A stretch of 64,000 bases of DNA from Anaerolineales bacterium (GTDB taxonomy: Bacteria; Chloroflexota; Anaerolineae; Anaerolineales; Villigracilaceae). Positions within the stretch are counted from its first letter, which is position 1; every line of letters begins with the position of its first letter. The translations under genes and the position numbers were made by a program. Below the pieces are notes generated by a model. That model searched no databases, was not told the origin of the DNA, and saw nothing but the letters and a program-made list of their open reading frames with translations. Positions 8,819-17,836 of this stretch are shown piece after piece. The DNA lies in contig JABARH010000021.1 in the NCBI GenBank assembly GCA_019187665.1, positions 34,672 to 98,671 on the forward strand, read 5' to 3'.

Positions 8819-10072
8819 GTGAACTTCACACAATTCAATCTCGATTCCCGCCTGATGGTTGGAATCAACAAAGCGGGTTACGAAACCGCCACGCCCATCC
8901 AGGAGGCGGCCATCCCCGCCGCGTTGCGCGGGCGCGACATCATCGGCACGGCGCAGACCGGCACCGGCAAGACCGCCGCCTTCGTCCTGCCCATCTTAAA
9001 TAAACTGCTCAACGGGCCGCGCAACGCGGCGCGCGCGCTGATCGTCACGCCGACGCGCGAACTGGCCGACCAAATCAACGACGTGATCCGCGTGCTTGCG
9101 GCGGGCACCCGGCTCAAAAGCGCAACCATCTACGGAGGCGTCGGGGCCGGGCCGCAGATCTCCGCGATTCGCAACGGCGCGGAGATTCTCGTCGCCTGTC
9201 CGGGACGCCTGCTCGACCTGATCGCGCAGGGTCATGCGAAGATGAATCAGATCGAGGCGCTCGTCCTCGATGAAGCCGATCGTATGTTCGACATGGGTTT
9301 CCTGCCGGATGTGCGCCGTATCATCGCGGCCGTTCCGAAGCAGCGCCAGACCATGCTGTTCTCAGCCACTTTTCCGATGGAAGTGGAACAACTCGCCGCG
9401 CAATCCCTCATGCATCCGCAAAAGATCGCCATGGGCATCAGCCGCCCCGCATACACTGTGACGCACGCGCTCTATCCTGTGCCGCAACATCTTAAATCCG
9501 CGCTCCTGCTCGCCCTGCTCAAACATACCGATACCAACTCGGTGTTGATCTTTACGCGTACGCGTTCACGCGCCGAAAAAGTGCATCGTCAGATCAAGGC
9601 GGCGGGGCTGAACGTCACCAGTCTGCACAGCGACCGCACGCAGGGACAACGCCAGGCGGCGCTCAAAGGTTTTAAGGAAGGCAGGCACGACATCATGGTC
9701 GCCACCGACATCGCCGCGCGCGGTCTCGACGTGGAAAGCATCTCGCATGTCATCAACTACGATATGCCCGACACCGCCGACGCATACATCCACCGCATCG
9801 GGCGCACGGGGCGCGCGCAAAAAACCGGCGACGCGTTCACGTTCGTCACCAGTGAAGATGAAGACCTGATCAAAAAACTCGAACGCATCATGGGCGCGCC
9901 GATCAAACGCGAGACCATCGCAGGATTCGACTACACCGTTCCCGCGCCGCCCAAATCGGCATCCAGCGGGCGCGGGCGCGGCGCCCCAGGCGGAGGTCGC
10001 CCGCCGCGGCCGGCCCCCACGCCGAAAAGTTACGGAAAGAATCGACTCGGCCCGCGCCGCCCAAAACGCTGA
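8819..10072 (+). CDS. rhlE: DEAD-box ATP-dependent RNA helicase, RhlE-like
   Basis: A 417-residue helicase with motif I AQTGTGKT, motif Ia PTRELA, motif II VLDEADRMFDMGF, motif III SAT, then DIAARGLDV and HRIGRTGRA in the second RecA-like domain. The tail from about residue 375 is Arg/Gly/Pro-rich and basic, typical of RhlE-type proteins that remodel rRNA or structured mRNA. Initiation is at a GTG preceded by AGGAAC. The long leader would fit cold-responsive regulation, which is inference only. Confidence 0.9.
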   Translation: MNFTQFNLDSRLMVGINKAGYETATPIQEAAIPAALRGRDIIGTAQTGTGKTAAFVLPILNKLLNGPRNAARALIVTPTRELADQINDVIRVLAAGTRLKSATIYGGVGAGPQISAIRNGAEILVACPGRLLDLIAQGHAKMNQIEALVLDEADRMFDMGFLPDVRRIIAAVPKQRQTMLFSATFPMEVEQLAAQSLMHPQKIAMGISRPAYTVTHALYPVPQHLKSALLLALLKHTDTNSVLIFTRTRSRAEKVHRQIKAAGLNVTSLHSDRTQGQRQAALKGFKEGRHDIMVATDIAARGLDVESISHVINYDMPDTADAYIHRIGRTGRAQKTGDAFTFVTSEDEDLIKKLERIMGAPIKRETIAGFDYTVPAPPKSASSGRGRGAPGGGRPPRPAPTPKSYGKNRLGPRRPKR

Positions 10073-10079
10073 CGCTGCC

Positions 10080-10116
10080 AGTAGAGCGAGAGACGATCTC
10101 GCTCTACTATTTTTTC
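10080..10116 (+). terminator. Rho-independent terminator
   Basis: AGTAGAGCGAGA and TCTCGCTCTACT pair perfectly around a 5-nt loop, followed by ATTTTTTC. Confidence 0.9.
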
Positions 10117-10126
10117 AAGACGATTT

Positions 10127-11002
10127 ATGAAACGACTCACCGGCATTATCCTCATTGCCATCTCTGCCACCGGATTTGGAACACTGGCGATCTTCGGACG
10201 ATTCCTTTATGCGGCGGGACTCGACACCCTCACACTATTATTTTTCCGCTTCGCCCTCTCCGCCTCCGTCTTGACCGTGATCCTGCTTCTCCGTCGCGAG
10301 CCTCTTCCGCGCGGACGCGTCCTCGCGCAACTGATCGGCATGGGCGCGCTCGGCTATGCGGGACAATCCTTCACTTATCTTTCCGCCATCAAATACGCCT
10401 CGGCTGGACTCGTCGCCCTGCTCCTCTATCTTTACCCAACCCTTGTTTTCATCCTCTCGGCAATCTTCCTCCGCGAAAAAGTGACCTGGATCAAAGTCGG
10501 CGCGCTGACGCTTGCATTGCTGGGCACCGGTCTCACCGTCGGCCCCGCAGGCGGGCAGGCGCTGGGCATTCTCTACGCGGTCGCATCGGCATTGATCTAC
10601 TCGATCTACATAATCGTCGGCGCGAGCGTGATGAAAAAAGTCAGCGCGATTCAATCCTCGCTGGTGATTTTCACATCCGCCGCTTTGGTCTACGGCACAT
10701 TGACCGCGATCAACGGCGTGCATTTTCCCATAACAAATTCAGGCTGGTGGTCGCTGGCAGGGATTGTCATCATCGCCACTGTCATCCCCGTTGTCGCCTT
10801 CCTCGCAGGACTCGAACGCATCGGTCCCACGAACGCCTCGTTGCTGTCCACGCTCGAACCGGTAGTTACTGTCCTGCTTGCGGCATGGCTCTTCGCTGAA
10901 CGGCTGGAACCGATCACCCTTCTCGGCGGCGCGTTGATTCTGGTCGCGGTCTTGGTGTTGACGAGGAGTGAGATGAAAGTTCCAGTCCAGCCGGAAGCAT
11001 AG
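10127..11002 (+). CDS. EamA-family (DMT) transporter
   Basis: A 291-residue integral membrane protein with about ten hydrophobic segments arranged as two EamA repeats, each ending in a conserved helix (LLLYLYPTLVFILSAIFLRE and SLLSTLEPVVTVLLAAWLFA). Members of this superfamily export metabolites or take up nucleotide sugars; the substrate cannot be predicted. It lies downstream of the helicase terminator and upstream of the epimerase gene, which has its own promoter. Confidence 0.85.
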   Translation: MKRLTGIILIAISATGFGTLAIFGRFLYAAGLDTLTLLFFRFALSASVLTVILLLRREPLPRGRVLAQLIGMGALGYAGQSFTYLSAIKYASAGLVALLLYLYPTLVFILSAIFLREKVTWIKVGALTLALLGTGLTVGPAGGQALGILYAVASALIYSIYIIVGASVMKKVSAIQSSLVIFTSAALVYGTLTAINGVHFPITNSGWWSLAGIVIIATVIPVVAFLAGLERIGPTNASLLSTLEPVVTVLLAAWLFAERLEPITLLGGALILVAVLVLTRSEMKVPVQPEA

Positions 11003-11016
11003 ATTCGAGGCAATGC

Positions 11017-11022
11017 TATAAT
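11017..11022 (+). promoter_or_regulatory. -10 box of leaderless promoter (epimerase)
   Basis: Consensus TATAAT with 6 nt to the ATG at 11029. It leaves no room for a ribosome site in the transcript. Confidence 0.65.
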
Positions 11023-11028
11023 CGCCTT

Positions 11029-11952
11029 ATGAACTTCCTCATCACCGGAGCCGCGGGATTCCTCGGCTCTACTCTTGCCAACCAGCTCGCCCGCGAGGGA
11101 CACCAGGTCCGCGGGCTGGATGATCTTTCCACGGGCGACCCGCAAACATTGGCGCCAGATGTCCATTTCACGCGCGGAGATGTGAACGACCGCCCCAAAC
11201 TGTGGACATTGCTCCAGGATGTGGAGGTGGTCTATCATCTCGCCGCGCGCGTCTCGGTGCAGGAATCTATTCTCTATCCGCGCGACTACAACGCGGTCAA
11301 CGTGGGCGGGACCGTTGCCTTGATGGAAGCCATCCGCGACGTGGGAATCAAACGGATCATTCTCGCCTCCTCCGGGGCGGTCTACGGCGACTTGGGTGAC
11401 CAATCACTGAAAGAATCTATCACGCCCAACCCGCGCTCGCCGTACGCGGTCTCAAAATTGGCGGCGGAATTTTACGTCCGCACGATTGGAAATCTGTGGG
11501 GCATCGAGACGGTCAGCCTGCGCATCTTCAACGCCTACGGGCCGGGTCAACATTTGCCCGCCTCGCATCCGCCCGTGGTGCCGCATTATCTGCGACAAGC
11601 CCGGCGCGGCGGGACGCTGGTCGCGCACGGAGACGGCTCGCAGACTCGCGACTACGTCTACGTGGACGATGTGGTCAGCGCGATGGTGGCCGCGTCCACC
11701 GCGCCGAATCTCAACGGGCTGGTGATCAACGTCGGCTCGGGCCGCGAGACCAGCATCCGCGATCTCGTGAAAATGGCGCTCGATGTGACGGGCAGCAAAG
11801 CCAACGTGGTCTACAACGCGCAGACCCCCGGCGGCGTCTCGCGCATGAGGGCAGATTTGAAACTGGCGCGGGAAAAATTGAGATTCCAACCCTCGATCAA
11901 ATTGGAAGATGGTCTGCGATTAACCTTGCAGAGGGATGCGCGGTTCAAGTAA
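11029..11952 (+). CDS. NAD-dependent sugar-nucleotide epimerase/dehydratase (extended SDR)
   Basis: A 307-residue protein with the Rossmann motif GAAGFLGS at the N-terminus, a Ser in LASSGAVYG and the catalytic YAVSK motif. The substrate-side region contains RIFNAYGPGQ and the C-terminus has GSGRETSIRDLV. This fits the UDP-glucose/UDP-glucuronate 4-epimerase (GalE/WbpP-like) group; galK lies in this window but 25 kb away. The role is probably nucleotide-sugar supply for surface polysaccharide. The exact substrate is not determinable. Confidence 0.87.
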   Translation: MNFLITGAAGFLGSTLANQLAREGHQVRGLDDLSTGDPQTLAPDVHFTRGDVNDRPKLWTLLQDVEVVYHLAARVSVQESILYPRDYNAVNVGGTVALMEAIRDVGIKRIILASSGAVYGDLGDQSLKESITPNPRSPYAVSKLAAEFYVRTIGNLWGIETVSLRIFNAYGPGQHLPASHPPVVPHYLRQARRGGTLVAHGDGSQTRDYVYVDDVVSAMVAASTAPNLNGLVINVGSGRETSIRDLVKMALDVTGSKANVVYNAQTPGGVSRMRADLKLAREKLRFQPSIKLEDGLRLTLQRDARFK

Positions 11953-12040
11953 TTAACGGGAAAGAGCCTCACCACGAAGTACACAAAGGGGAAAAGGAGC
12001 CTGGATTCCTTGTGTTTTTCCTTTGTGACCGTCGTGTCAC

Positions 12041-12054
12041 TTCGACAGGCTCAG
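12041..12054 (+). repeat. TTCGACAGGCTCAG element in an intergenic spacer
   Basis: A 14-base core match to the copies at 59421 and 62334. Confidence 0.6.
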
Positions 12055-12397
12055 TACAAGTCTTTGTGTTTGAAAAATGGTTTCCCGTTAAAAACGGTAG
12101 AGCCATTTTCATTTCTCTACCATACATGAGAAGATTTTTACCGCAAAGCACGCTAAGGTCGCCAAGTTAAAAAGGTTTTCTTTGCGTTCTTTGCGGGCGT
12201 AGCGGTGCAAATGTACGGTAGAGAGATTTTCATTCTTTTCGGACACGGATTTTTCCGTGAAATCCGCGCGACCCGTGTCCAAAATGAGAATTCCAAAACA
12301 CTCTCTTAGAGAACGTCGCCTGGGGAAGGGCGTATTGTGCGCTCTCTGGCGCACTTTTGCAAGAGGTCTATTGCAAGATCAGAACTTACGCATAATT

Positions 12398-12437
12398 GGC
12401 GTTCTCTAACGCCAGCAGGCGCGTTAGAGAACGCGCC
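12398..12437. repeat. Pair of adjacent REP-like palindromes
   Basis: GGCGTTCTCTAACGCC is followed after 4 nt by GGCGCGTTAGAGAACGCGCC. Both are near-perfect dyads with the same TTCTCTAA/TTAGAGAA core. A related stem is found at 17756-17774. Confidence 0.6.
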
Positions 12438-12569
12438 CTACGCAAGGTTTTGCGTACATCCTGAGATAATCCCATCTCACATCAAATTCCTCCTCGTTAC
12501 TGTTTTTTCTCGCGGCCGGTGGGCGGCCATCACCCCGCGCGGAGGCCGAAGCAGATTAATGCCGCGAGA

Positions 12570-14102
12570 TCATTTCAATCCCTCCGTTCGCACGAAATCA
12601 TAGACCGTGTAGCGGCCGTTGCTGAACAGATGGTGGCATCCCTGCACGCCGGGGAAGAAATCGGGTTCGAGGGTGCAGATCTGCTCCTCGCGGTAGGAGT
12701 CAGGCGTCAACTGCAGGATGCGGGCCAGGGTCAGGCGCGCGCCGTAGAGGTTGAAGGCGTGTCCCTGGCGCGCGCGCACCAGCGTCCCGTCGGCAAGGCG
12801 CAGCAGGCCGCCGTTACGCGCGACGCGGCTGTCGAAGACGAGCGGGTTGCGCGCGTGCGGAGTCCACTCCTCCGCGAGCGGGTGTGCGGCGTGGAAAGCG
12901 AACAACTGCGAGGAAAAGTCGGCGCTGCCCGCGCTGGCAATATTCGTCAGCAGCCACCAGCGACCCCCGTGTTCGAACATCATCGAATCGTCCGCGCGCA
13001 CACCGCGCAGGATTTCTTTTTGAAAGTCCCATTTCATCGGAAATTCGCGGCACTTGTACAGGCGGATTGAATCGGCCGCGCTGGTTTCGGGAATCATATA
13101 CAGGTCGCGGTGATATTCAAAGACATACGGAAACGACATGTGGAATGGTTCCTCGATGACCGGGCCGAGGAACTTGTAATTTTTGTCGTCGAGCATCTCG
13201 ACCGCCGAGATGCGCCCGCGTTTTTGGGCGAAGGAAAAATCCTCCACGAAGCACACCGTCCGCCCGTCGCGCGCGGCGAGGAAGGGGTCGGCAAAATAAC
13301 GCCCGGGTAGATTCTGAATCGGCGTACCGCGCGAGCGGTCGGCAGAGGCCCAATCGCCGGGCGCAAAAGCCACACTCCAGCGTTTGAAGCGTTTCAAAAC
13401 TTTTCGCTCGACAAAATAAACAAGCAGAATCCAGCTGGTGCGCGCCGCGTACGCGAAGAGCTGCGCGGGATTCGGCCGGCGGGTCGGGCCGCGGGCGGCA
13501 TCCTGGGCGGCAGGAAATGGTTGGCCTGCGGCATACTGGGCGGCGAGGCGCGCCAGCCAGGGGAAGCCGGTTTCGTAGAGTGTGACGAGGGTTTCGGAAA
13601 ACGAACGGCGCGTCGGAACATGGCCGCGCAGCAGGACGCGCTCGGAAGCGCCCGCGCGAAGTTGGATCTCGAACGCGGAAGAGTCGGCGCGGCGATACAC
13701 CTGCCAGAACGGCGCGAGGGCTTGAAAAGAGAGCAGGCCGTCTCTGGCCGCGCCCGCCAGGCGCGCGTCGAACGCCTCCGCATCGTCACACAGGATCAAA
13801 TCGAGGTTGAGCGGACGAAGCGCTTCGATGTCGTTCGGAGAAAGTTCCACAACCGCGCGGCTCATCCATTCGGCGAGGTCGAGTCGCTGTGCGTGCCTGC
13901 GGACACGCGCGTAGATTCGGCCGAGCAGGTTGAATTCGAGTTGGGTCAACCAGCCGAACAGGGGCGGGACGCGCGCCGATCCCACGCGCGGCGCGCGCAG
14001 GAGGATCAACTCTGCCTGGCCGCTTTGCGCGAGCGCGCGAACCGCTTCGTAGAGCGCGGGATGGCATTTGGACGAGTCGAGCAAAATTCCGATTCGCTTC
14101 AT
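12570..14102 (-). CDS. Putative transferase with formyltransferase-like N-terminus and GINT1-like beta-propeller
   Basis: A 510-residue protein. The C-terminal half (about 245-500) has the repeated W/F-ADPF-GR-FVEDF and EEPFHMSFPYVFEYHRDLYM patterns of the five-bladed propeller of plant glucosamine inositolphosphorylceramide transferase N-domains and their bacterial relatives. The N-terminal half resembles the Rossmann-like formyltransferase region that often precedes it. Such proteins occur in surface-glycan loci. The start codon overlaps the stop of the upstream glycosylase gene (ATGA), so the two are translationally coupled. The function is inferred only from fold resemblance. Confidence 0.6.
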   Translation of the reverse strand: MKRIGILLDSSKCHPALYEAVRALAQSGQAELILLRAPRVGSARVPPLFGWLTQLEFNLLGRIYARVRRHAQRLDLAEWMSRAVVELSPNDIEALRPLNLDLILCDDAEAFDARLAGAARDGLLSFQALAPFWQVYRRADSSAFEIQLRAGASERVLLRGHVPTRRSFSETLVTLYETGFPWLARLAAQYAAGQPFPAAQDAARGPTRRPNPAQLFAYAARTSWILLVYFVERKVLKRFKRWSVAFAPGDWASADRSRGTPIQNLPGRYFADPFLAARDGRTVCFVEDFSFAQKRGRISAVEMLDDKNYKFLGPVIEEPFHMSFPYVFEYHRDLYMIPETSAADSIRLYKCREFPMKWDFQKEILRGVRADDSMMFEHGGRWWLLTNIASAGSADFSSQLFAFHAAHPLAEEWTPHARNPLVFDSRVARNGGLLRLADGTLVRARQGHAFNLYGARLTLARILQLTPDSYREEQICTLEPDFFPGVQGCHHLFSNGRYTVYDFVRTEGLK

Positions 14103-15370
14103 GCAGACTCGCTCCAGGCGCGCATCATTTTCTTCACGTGCGCCCTCAGTTTCGGCGGGCGAATCGCATCCACGTTCACCGTGCGCGCGCCGATCATGGC
14201 CGCGAAGCGCGCCAGCCCGCGTCCCAGCGCGGAGGCGAAGGCCTCATCCGTCGGCGCGTCGTCTTCAAGCCAGAAGCCGAGGATGCGGAGCGTGCCGCTG
14301 GCGCGCTCCAGTTTTGGGTCGAGGCGCGCCACGAGGTCGTCGCCGTATAAGATCGGCAAAACATAATATCCCCAACGGCGCAAATGCGCGGGCTTATACA
14401 CTTCCCAGATGTATTCAAAATCAAATAATTTTTTTGCCCGCCCGCGCGCGCTGACGATATCGAGCGGCGAAAGAAAGGTAACTTCGTCCAGCGTGGTGGT
14501 CTCTTTTGGATTCCAGCCTTTGGGGATTCGTCCCCGCGCCAGCGCGTCGAGCGTCGGGATATCTTCCGTCAGCGCGAGAAACGTCTCGCGTCCGCCCTCG
14601 ACTTGAACCGGCGCGAACCGCGCCGACTCTTTCCACCGCCCCAGCAGACTCTTCACCTGCTGCGGCGAATAGTCTCTATGCAGGTGGTATTGCAGGTCGG
14701 CGCGCATGCCGCTCTCGTTTTTCAAGCCCATGAACGCCACTGCCTTGCGCGCGAAAAAATCCTCCGTCTCGCCTTCGCCCGCCACCCAGTCGAATTCCTG
14801 CGGCGCGACATGTTCGCGAAAATCGTAGACGCGGTCGAAGCCCTCGCGGTGGTGGATCATCAACTCGCCCGAGATCCACATGTCGTACAGCGCCAGCGCC
14901 GTGTCTTTGCGCCCGCGATAATTCCACAAACCGATGCGCTTTCCGTCGAAGTCGCGATTCCCCAGCGGACCGCGCGCCCGCAATTCGGCGCGCACCCGCT
15001 CGAAGACCTCCGCATGCTTCAACACAAAACCTTCGAGTCGCTTGTCGTGGCTGCGCCGCCCCATGTGCACGCGCCAGTACGGCAATTCCTCCATGGGATA
15101 CATCGCCAGCCAGCCGCCGTAATCGAAAAATTTACGTTCCCCGTATGCCGCCTGGTACAGTTGTTCCGGCTTGTAATCCAGTACGCGGCTGTGCAGGGCA
15201 ATATCCTGGCTGCGCGCGAAGATGTTGAGCGGGTCCAGTTGCAGGGCTTCGCCGGCGCGTATGGCTTGCGTGACGCCCTGTTTGCCGCGCCAGCGGCGGC
15301 CGGGCCATAGTCCCTGTTTGCCGAGAACGAAACGCCGCGCGGTCTGTTTGGAAATGGTAATGGGTGTCAT
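14099..15370 (-). CDS. Winged-helix DNA glycosylase of the YcaQ/AlkX (HTH_42) family
   Basis: A 423-residue protein. The N-terminus has the winged-helix start and a QLD motif (Q44-L45-D46 in ALQLDPLNIFARSQD), matching the catalytic QxD of YcaQ-type glycosylases that excise alkylated or cross-linked bases. Family regions FFDYGGWLAMYPMEELPYW and YVLPILYGDDLVARLDPK are visible. Expected role: base-excision repair of bulky or interstrand alkyl lesions. It is the first gene of a two-gene unit with the propeller-type transferase, an odd pairing. There is no clear ribosome site near the ATG. Confidence 0.8.
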   Translation of the reverse strand: MTPITISKQTARRFVLGKQGLWPGRRWRGKQGVTQAIRAGEALQLDPLNIFARSQDIALHSRVLDYKPEQLYQAAYGERKFFDYGGWLAMYPMEELPYWRVHMGRRSHDKRLEGFVLKHAEVFERVRAELRARGPLGNRDFDGKRIGLWNYRGRKDTALALYDMWISGELMIHHREGFDRVYDFREHVAPQEFDWVAGEGETEDFFARKAVAFMGLKNESGMRADLQYHLHRDYSPQQVKSLLGRWKESARFAPVQVEGGRETFLALTEDIPTLDALARGRIPKGWNPKETTTLDEVTFLSPLDIVSARGRAKKLFDFEYIWEVYKPAHLRRWGYYVLPILYGDDLVARLDPKLERASGTLRILGFWLEDDAPTDEAFASALGRGLARFAAMIGARTVNVDAIRPPKLRAHVKKMMRAWSESA

Positions 15371-15459
15371 GTAAAATTCTTTTTATCACGAAGCGCGCTG
15401 GGAACGCAAAGATTTAAAGATTTTCTTCGCGGCGGACTTTGCGATTCTTTTTCCCCGAT

Positions 15460-15484
15460 AAAAAACCGAGGCCCGCGCCTCGGT
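15460..15484 (-). terminator. Rho-independent terminator after the small membrane-protein genes
   Basis: On the minus strand a GC-rich stem (CCGAGGC/GCCTCGG) is followed by six T. It likely ends transcription from the region downstream of ftsZ. Confidence 0.8.
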
Positions 15485-15558
15485 GCTCTGTCGCATGCCC
15501 TCTCGAAAGGCTATCCATCGGGGCGCTGTGGGCCGCGTCGAAGGGTCTGCCCTTGCTG

Positions 15559-15753
15559 TTAGTCGTCGCCGAGACTGGCGATCGCCCGTAAGAGGCCGAA
15601 CAACAGCACGCCAAGTTTGAGGCCTTCGCCCGCAGTGACGGCGGTGGAACGTTCCTCTTTTTCCGCGCGACGGGTGAGCAGGATGGCGGCGATTGCGCCG
15701 GTGATGGCGCCGATCAGCGCGCCGAAAAACACGATGCGGCTTTTATTTTCCAT
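15559..15753 (-). CDS. Small membrane protein (YtxH-like)
   Basis: A 64-residue protein with an N-terminal glycine-zipper-like membrane segment (IVFFGALIGAITGAIAAILL), a charged patch (TRRAEKEER) and a second hydrophobic stretch. This layout resembles YtxH/gas-vesicle-like small stress proteins. It lies 13 bases downstream of the 141-residue membrane protein gene and is probably cotranscribed with it. The function is unknown. Confidence 0.6.
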   Translation of the reverse strand: MENKSRIVFFGALIGAITGAIAAILLTRRAEKEERSTAVTAGEGLKLGVLLFGLLRAIASLGDD

Positions 15754-15766
15754 GGATCAAACTCCG

Positions 15767-16192
15767 TTATTTCCTGCCAAAAAAACTGCGGACGGTGGCG
15801 AAGAGTCCTTCGAGTCCGAGAATGGGACGGGCGGCCAGGTCTGCGCCGCGTTGGATGTATCCCTGTGCGCGCCAGAAGATTCGCTGGGCCTGGCCCGTAT
15901 ACGGCGGGATCAGATTGAGCAGTTGCGCCATGCCATAAATCATGGCAATCAGCGCGGCCAGGAAGATCAAACTTAAAATCAGGATGGGAACAATGATCCA
16001 GATCGTGGAAATGGCCGACCAGCGCGCCACATCTCCGCCCTGGCGGAAGGTCGCGATGACAGTCAGGATCACGACCGCAACGACGATCAGCGCCGCGCTG
16101 CCGACGGGGACCAGAATCTGCGCCCGCACTTCGCGGCGATGTTTTTGAAAAGAGGGATGCTCGGCGGGCGAGGGAAGTTTTGCTTTTTCCAT
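15767..16192 (-). CDS. Membrane protein of unknown function
   Basis: A 141-residue protein with two strong membrane segments (about 27-49 and 61-88), a basic N-terminus and a C-terminal amphipathic region. No family recognised. The start is leaderless: minus-strand TAAAAT lies 7 nt upstream of the ATG. It follows the ftsZ terminator and precedes the YtxH-like gene, so it forms a separate small unit at the end of the dcw cluster. Confidence 0.6.
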   Translation of the reverse strand: MEKAKLPSPAEHPSFQKHRREVRAQILVPVGSAALIVVAVVILTVIATFRQGGDVARWSAISTIWIIVPILILSLIFLAALIAMIYGMAQLLNLIPPYTGQAQRIFWRAQGYIQRGADLAARPILGLEGLFATVRSFFGRK

Positions 16193-16199
16193 GGACGAT

Positions 16200-16205
16200 A
16201 TTTTA
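16200..16205 (-). promoter_or_regulatory. -10 box of leaderless promoter (141-residue membrane protein)
   Basis: TAAAAT on the minus strand, 7 nt before the ATG at 16192. Confidence 0.45.
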
Positions 16206-16210
16206 GCATG

Positions 16211-16248
16211 AAAAAGAGACCAGGTTTCTTCGAGGAACCTGGTCTCTG
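16211..16248 (-). terminator. Rho-independent terminator of ftsZ
   Basis: A long stem (AGAGACCAGGTT paired with AACCTGGTCTCT) is followed by TTTTT on the minus strand, 17 bases after the ftsZ stop. Confidence 0.9.
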
Positions 16249-16264
16249 GAACGTCATCGAACCG

Positions 16265-17452
16265 CTATCTTCGATTCCGCAGGAAGGTGGGAATGTCGAG
16301 GTCGTCGCTGCCAAAGGTGGCCGGCGGAGTGGGCGCAGACTTGCCGGACTCTTCGCGCTTCGGTTCGAGCGCCGCGCCGACCGAGGCCGATTCGAGCGGG
16401 CGCACATTGTAGCCCAGCGGGACGGAGGCTTCTGAGCGGCGCGCGGAGGAGGTCGAGGAGGGCATCATCAGGCGACGCGGCAGCCCGCCGCGTTCGAAGC
16501 CGGTGGCGATGACCGTCACGCGGATCTCGTCGCCCATGTTCGGGTCAATCACCGCGCCGAAGATCATGTTCACGTCCGGGTGCGCCGTCTCGCGGATGAT
16601 GGCCGCGGCCTGGTTGACCTCGAAGAGGGTCAGGTTGGGTCCGCCGGTGACGTTAAAGAGCACACCGCGCGCGCCGTCAATGGTGATGTCGAGCAACTGG
16701 CTGGAGATGGCCTGTTCGGCGGCCTTGCGGGCGCGCTCGTCGCCAGAGGCTTTGCCAACCGCCATCAACGCCGCGCCGCCCTCGCCCATGATCGTGCGCA
16801 CGTCGGCAAAGTCGAGGTTGATGAGGCCGGGGGTGGTGATCAATTCGGAGATGCCCTGAATACCCTGGTGCAGCACCTCGTCCGCAAGGCGGAACGAGTC
16901 TTGCAGGCTGGCGCGTTTATCGGCCAGTTGCAATAGGCGGTCATTTGGGATGACGATCAACGTATCGGCGTGTTCCTTCAATTTACCGATGCCCTGTTCG
17001 GCAGACGACATGCGCCGCATACCCTCAAAGGTGAACGGGCGCGTCACAACGCCGATGGTCAGCGCGCCGGACTCTTTGGCGATCTGCGCCACCACCGGCG
17101 CGGCGCCGGTGCCGGTGCCGCCGCCCATGCCCGCGGTGACGAAGACCATGTCTGCGCCTTTGAGCGCGGAGTAGAGTTCGTCGGAGGTTTCCTCCGCCGC
17201 CTTGCGCCCGATCTCCGGGTCGCCGCCCGCGCCGAGGCCGCGCGTCAATTTATCGCCGAGACGGACGCGCATCTGCGACTTGGACAGCATGAGCGCCTGC
17301 GCGTCGGTGTTGACGGTAATGTATTCGACGCCTTGCAGGCCTTCATCTATCATGCGATTGACGGCGTTCGATCCGCCGCCGCCCACGCCGATGACTTTGA
17401 TGCGCGCGTATGTTTCCACGTTCAATGATTGGGAATTTGTGTTCGCGTCCAT
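16265..17452 (-). CDS. ftsZ: Cell division protein FtsZ
   Basis: A 395-residue tubulin homologue that polymerises into the division ring. The GTP-binding signature [11 protein letters not shown] is at about 110-120; [13 protein letters not shown] opens the fold and the T7-loop region includes [12 protein letters not shown] disordered linker (about 330-380) leads to the C-terminal peptide [13 protein letters not shown], the docking site for FtsA. It has its own promoter with an AAAGGAG site and a strong terminator, so it can be expressed apart from ftsQA. Confidence 0.98.
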   Translation of the reverse strand: MDANTNSQSLNVETYARIKVIGVGGGGSNAVNRMIDEGLQGVEYITVNTDAQALMLSKSQMRVRLGDKLTRGLGAGGDPEIGRKAAEETSDELYSALKGADMVFVTAGMGGGTGTGAAPVVAQIAKESGALTIGVVTRPFTFEGMRRMSSAEQGIGKLKEHADTLIVIPNDRLLQLADKRASLQDSFRLADEVLHQGIQGISELITTPGLINLDFADVRTIMGEGGAALMAVGKASGDERARKAAEQAISSQLLDITIDGARGVLFNVTGGPNLTLFEVNQAAAIIRETAHPDVNMIFGAVIDPNMGDEIRVTVIATGFERGGLPRRLMMPSSTSSARRSEASVPLGYNVRPLESASVGAALEPKREESGKSAPTPPATFGSDDLDIPTFLRNRR

Positions 17453-17470
17453 GAGCAGTCTCCTTTCGCG

Positions 17471-17476
17471 ATTATA
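17471..17476 (-). promoter_or_regulatory. -10 box of the ftsZ promoter
   Basis: TATAAT on the minus strand. The transcript would have a leader of about 12 nt that includes AAAGGAG before the ftsZ ATG. Confidence 0.6.
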
Positions 17477-17755
17477 CAGTGAAATCGTTTTTACTCGTAG
17501 GGTACAAAGTGCATTTGCAGGGGTTGCATGGCTTTCTCAAGGTCAGAGATTTCTCAACGCGAGTTACGCCAATCAGCGAATGACGCGAATAAACCCAAGA
17601 AAATTCGCGAAATTCGCCTATTCGTGGCATTCGCGTTCCAAACCCGCCGGTTTGTCAAGCGACTTTGAAAAGACCATAGCAGGGGTTGCGCAAGGCCTTG
17701 CGCAGGCCGCGCTCTCTGCTGGCAATCCGGCCGTTGTAACGCGCCGAGCGGATGG

Positions 17756-17774
17756 CTGGCGTTAGAGACGCCAG
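17756..17774. repeat. REP-like hairpin in the ftsA-ftsZ spacer
   Basis: CTGGCG and CGCCAG flank TTAGAGA, the same core as the palindromes at 12398-12437. Confidence 0.5.
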
Positions 17775-17836
17775 TGATGCGTACGCCCTGATGTGTTGGA
17801 TTTTATTCAGCGCCAGGGCAGTTGGAATGGAAATCA

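Larger units (their letters stand above)
11953..12569. other. Repeat-rich gene-free spacer
   Basis: No plausible gene in 617 bases. It holds a mosaic of short repeats: one copy of the TTCGACAGGCTCAG element (12041-12054), an ACGGTAGAG...CTCTACC stem near 12090-12122, fragments of the CGCAAAGCACGCTAAGG type near 12143, and two adjacent palindromes built on CGTTCTCTAACG (12398-12437). It separates two convergent gene groups. Confidence 0.6.
17453..17836. other. Spacer between ftsA and ftsZ with degenerate repeats
   Basis: A 384-base interruption of the otherwise tightly packed dcw cluster. Besides the ftsZ promoter it holds A/T-rich direct repeats of the ATTCGCG type (17575-17635), a GC-rich GCGCAAGGCCTTGCGC palindrome near 17690 and the CTGGCGTTAGAGACGCCAG hairpin at 17756. 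No gene is supported. Confidence 0.55.
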
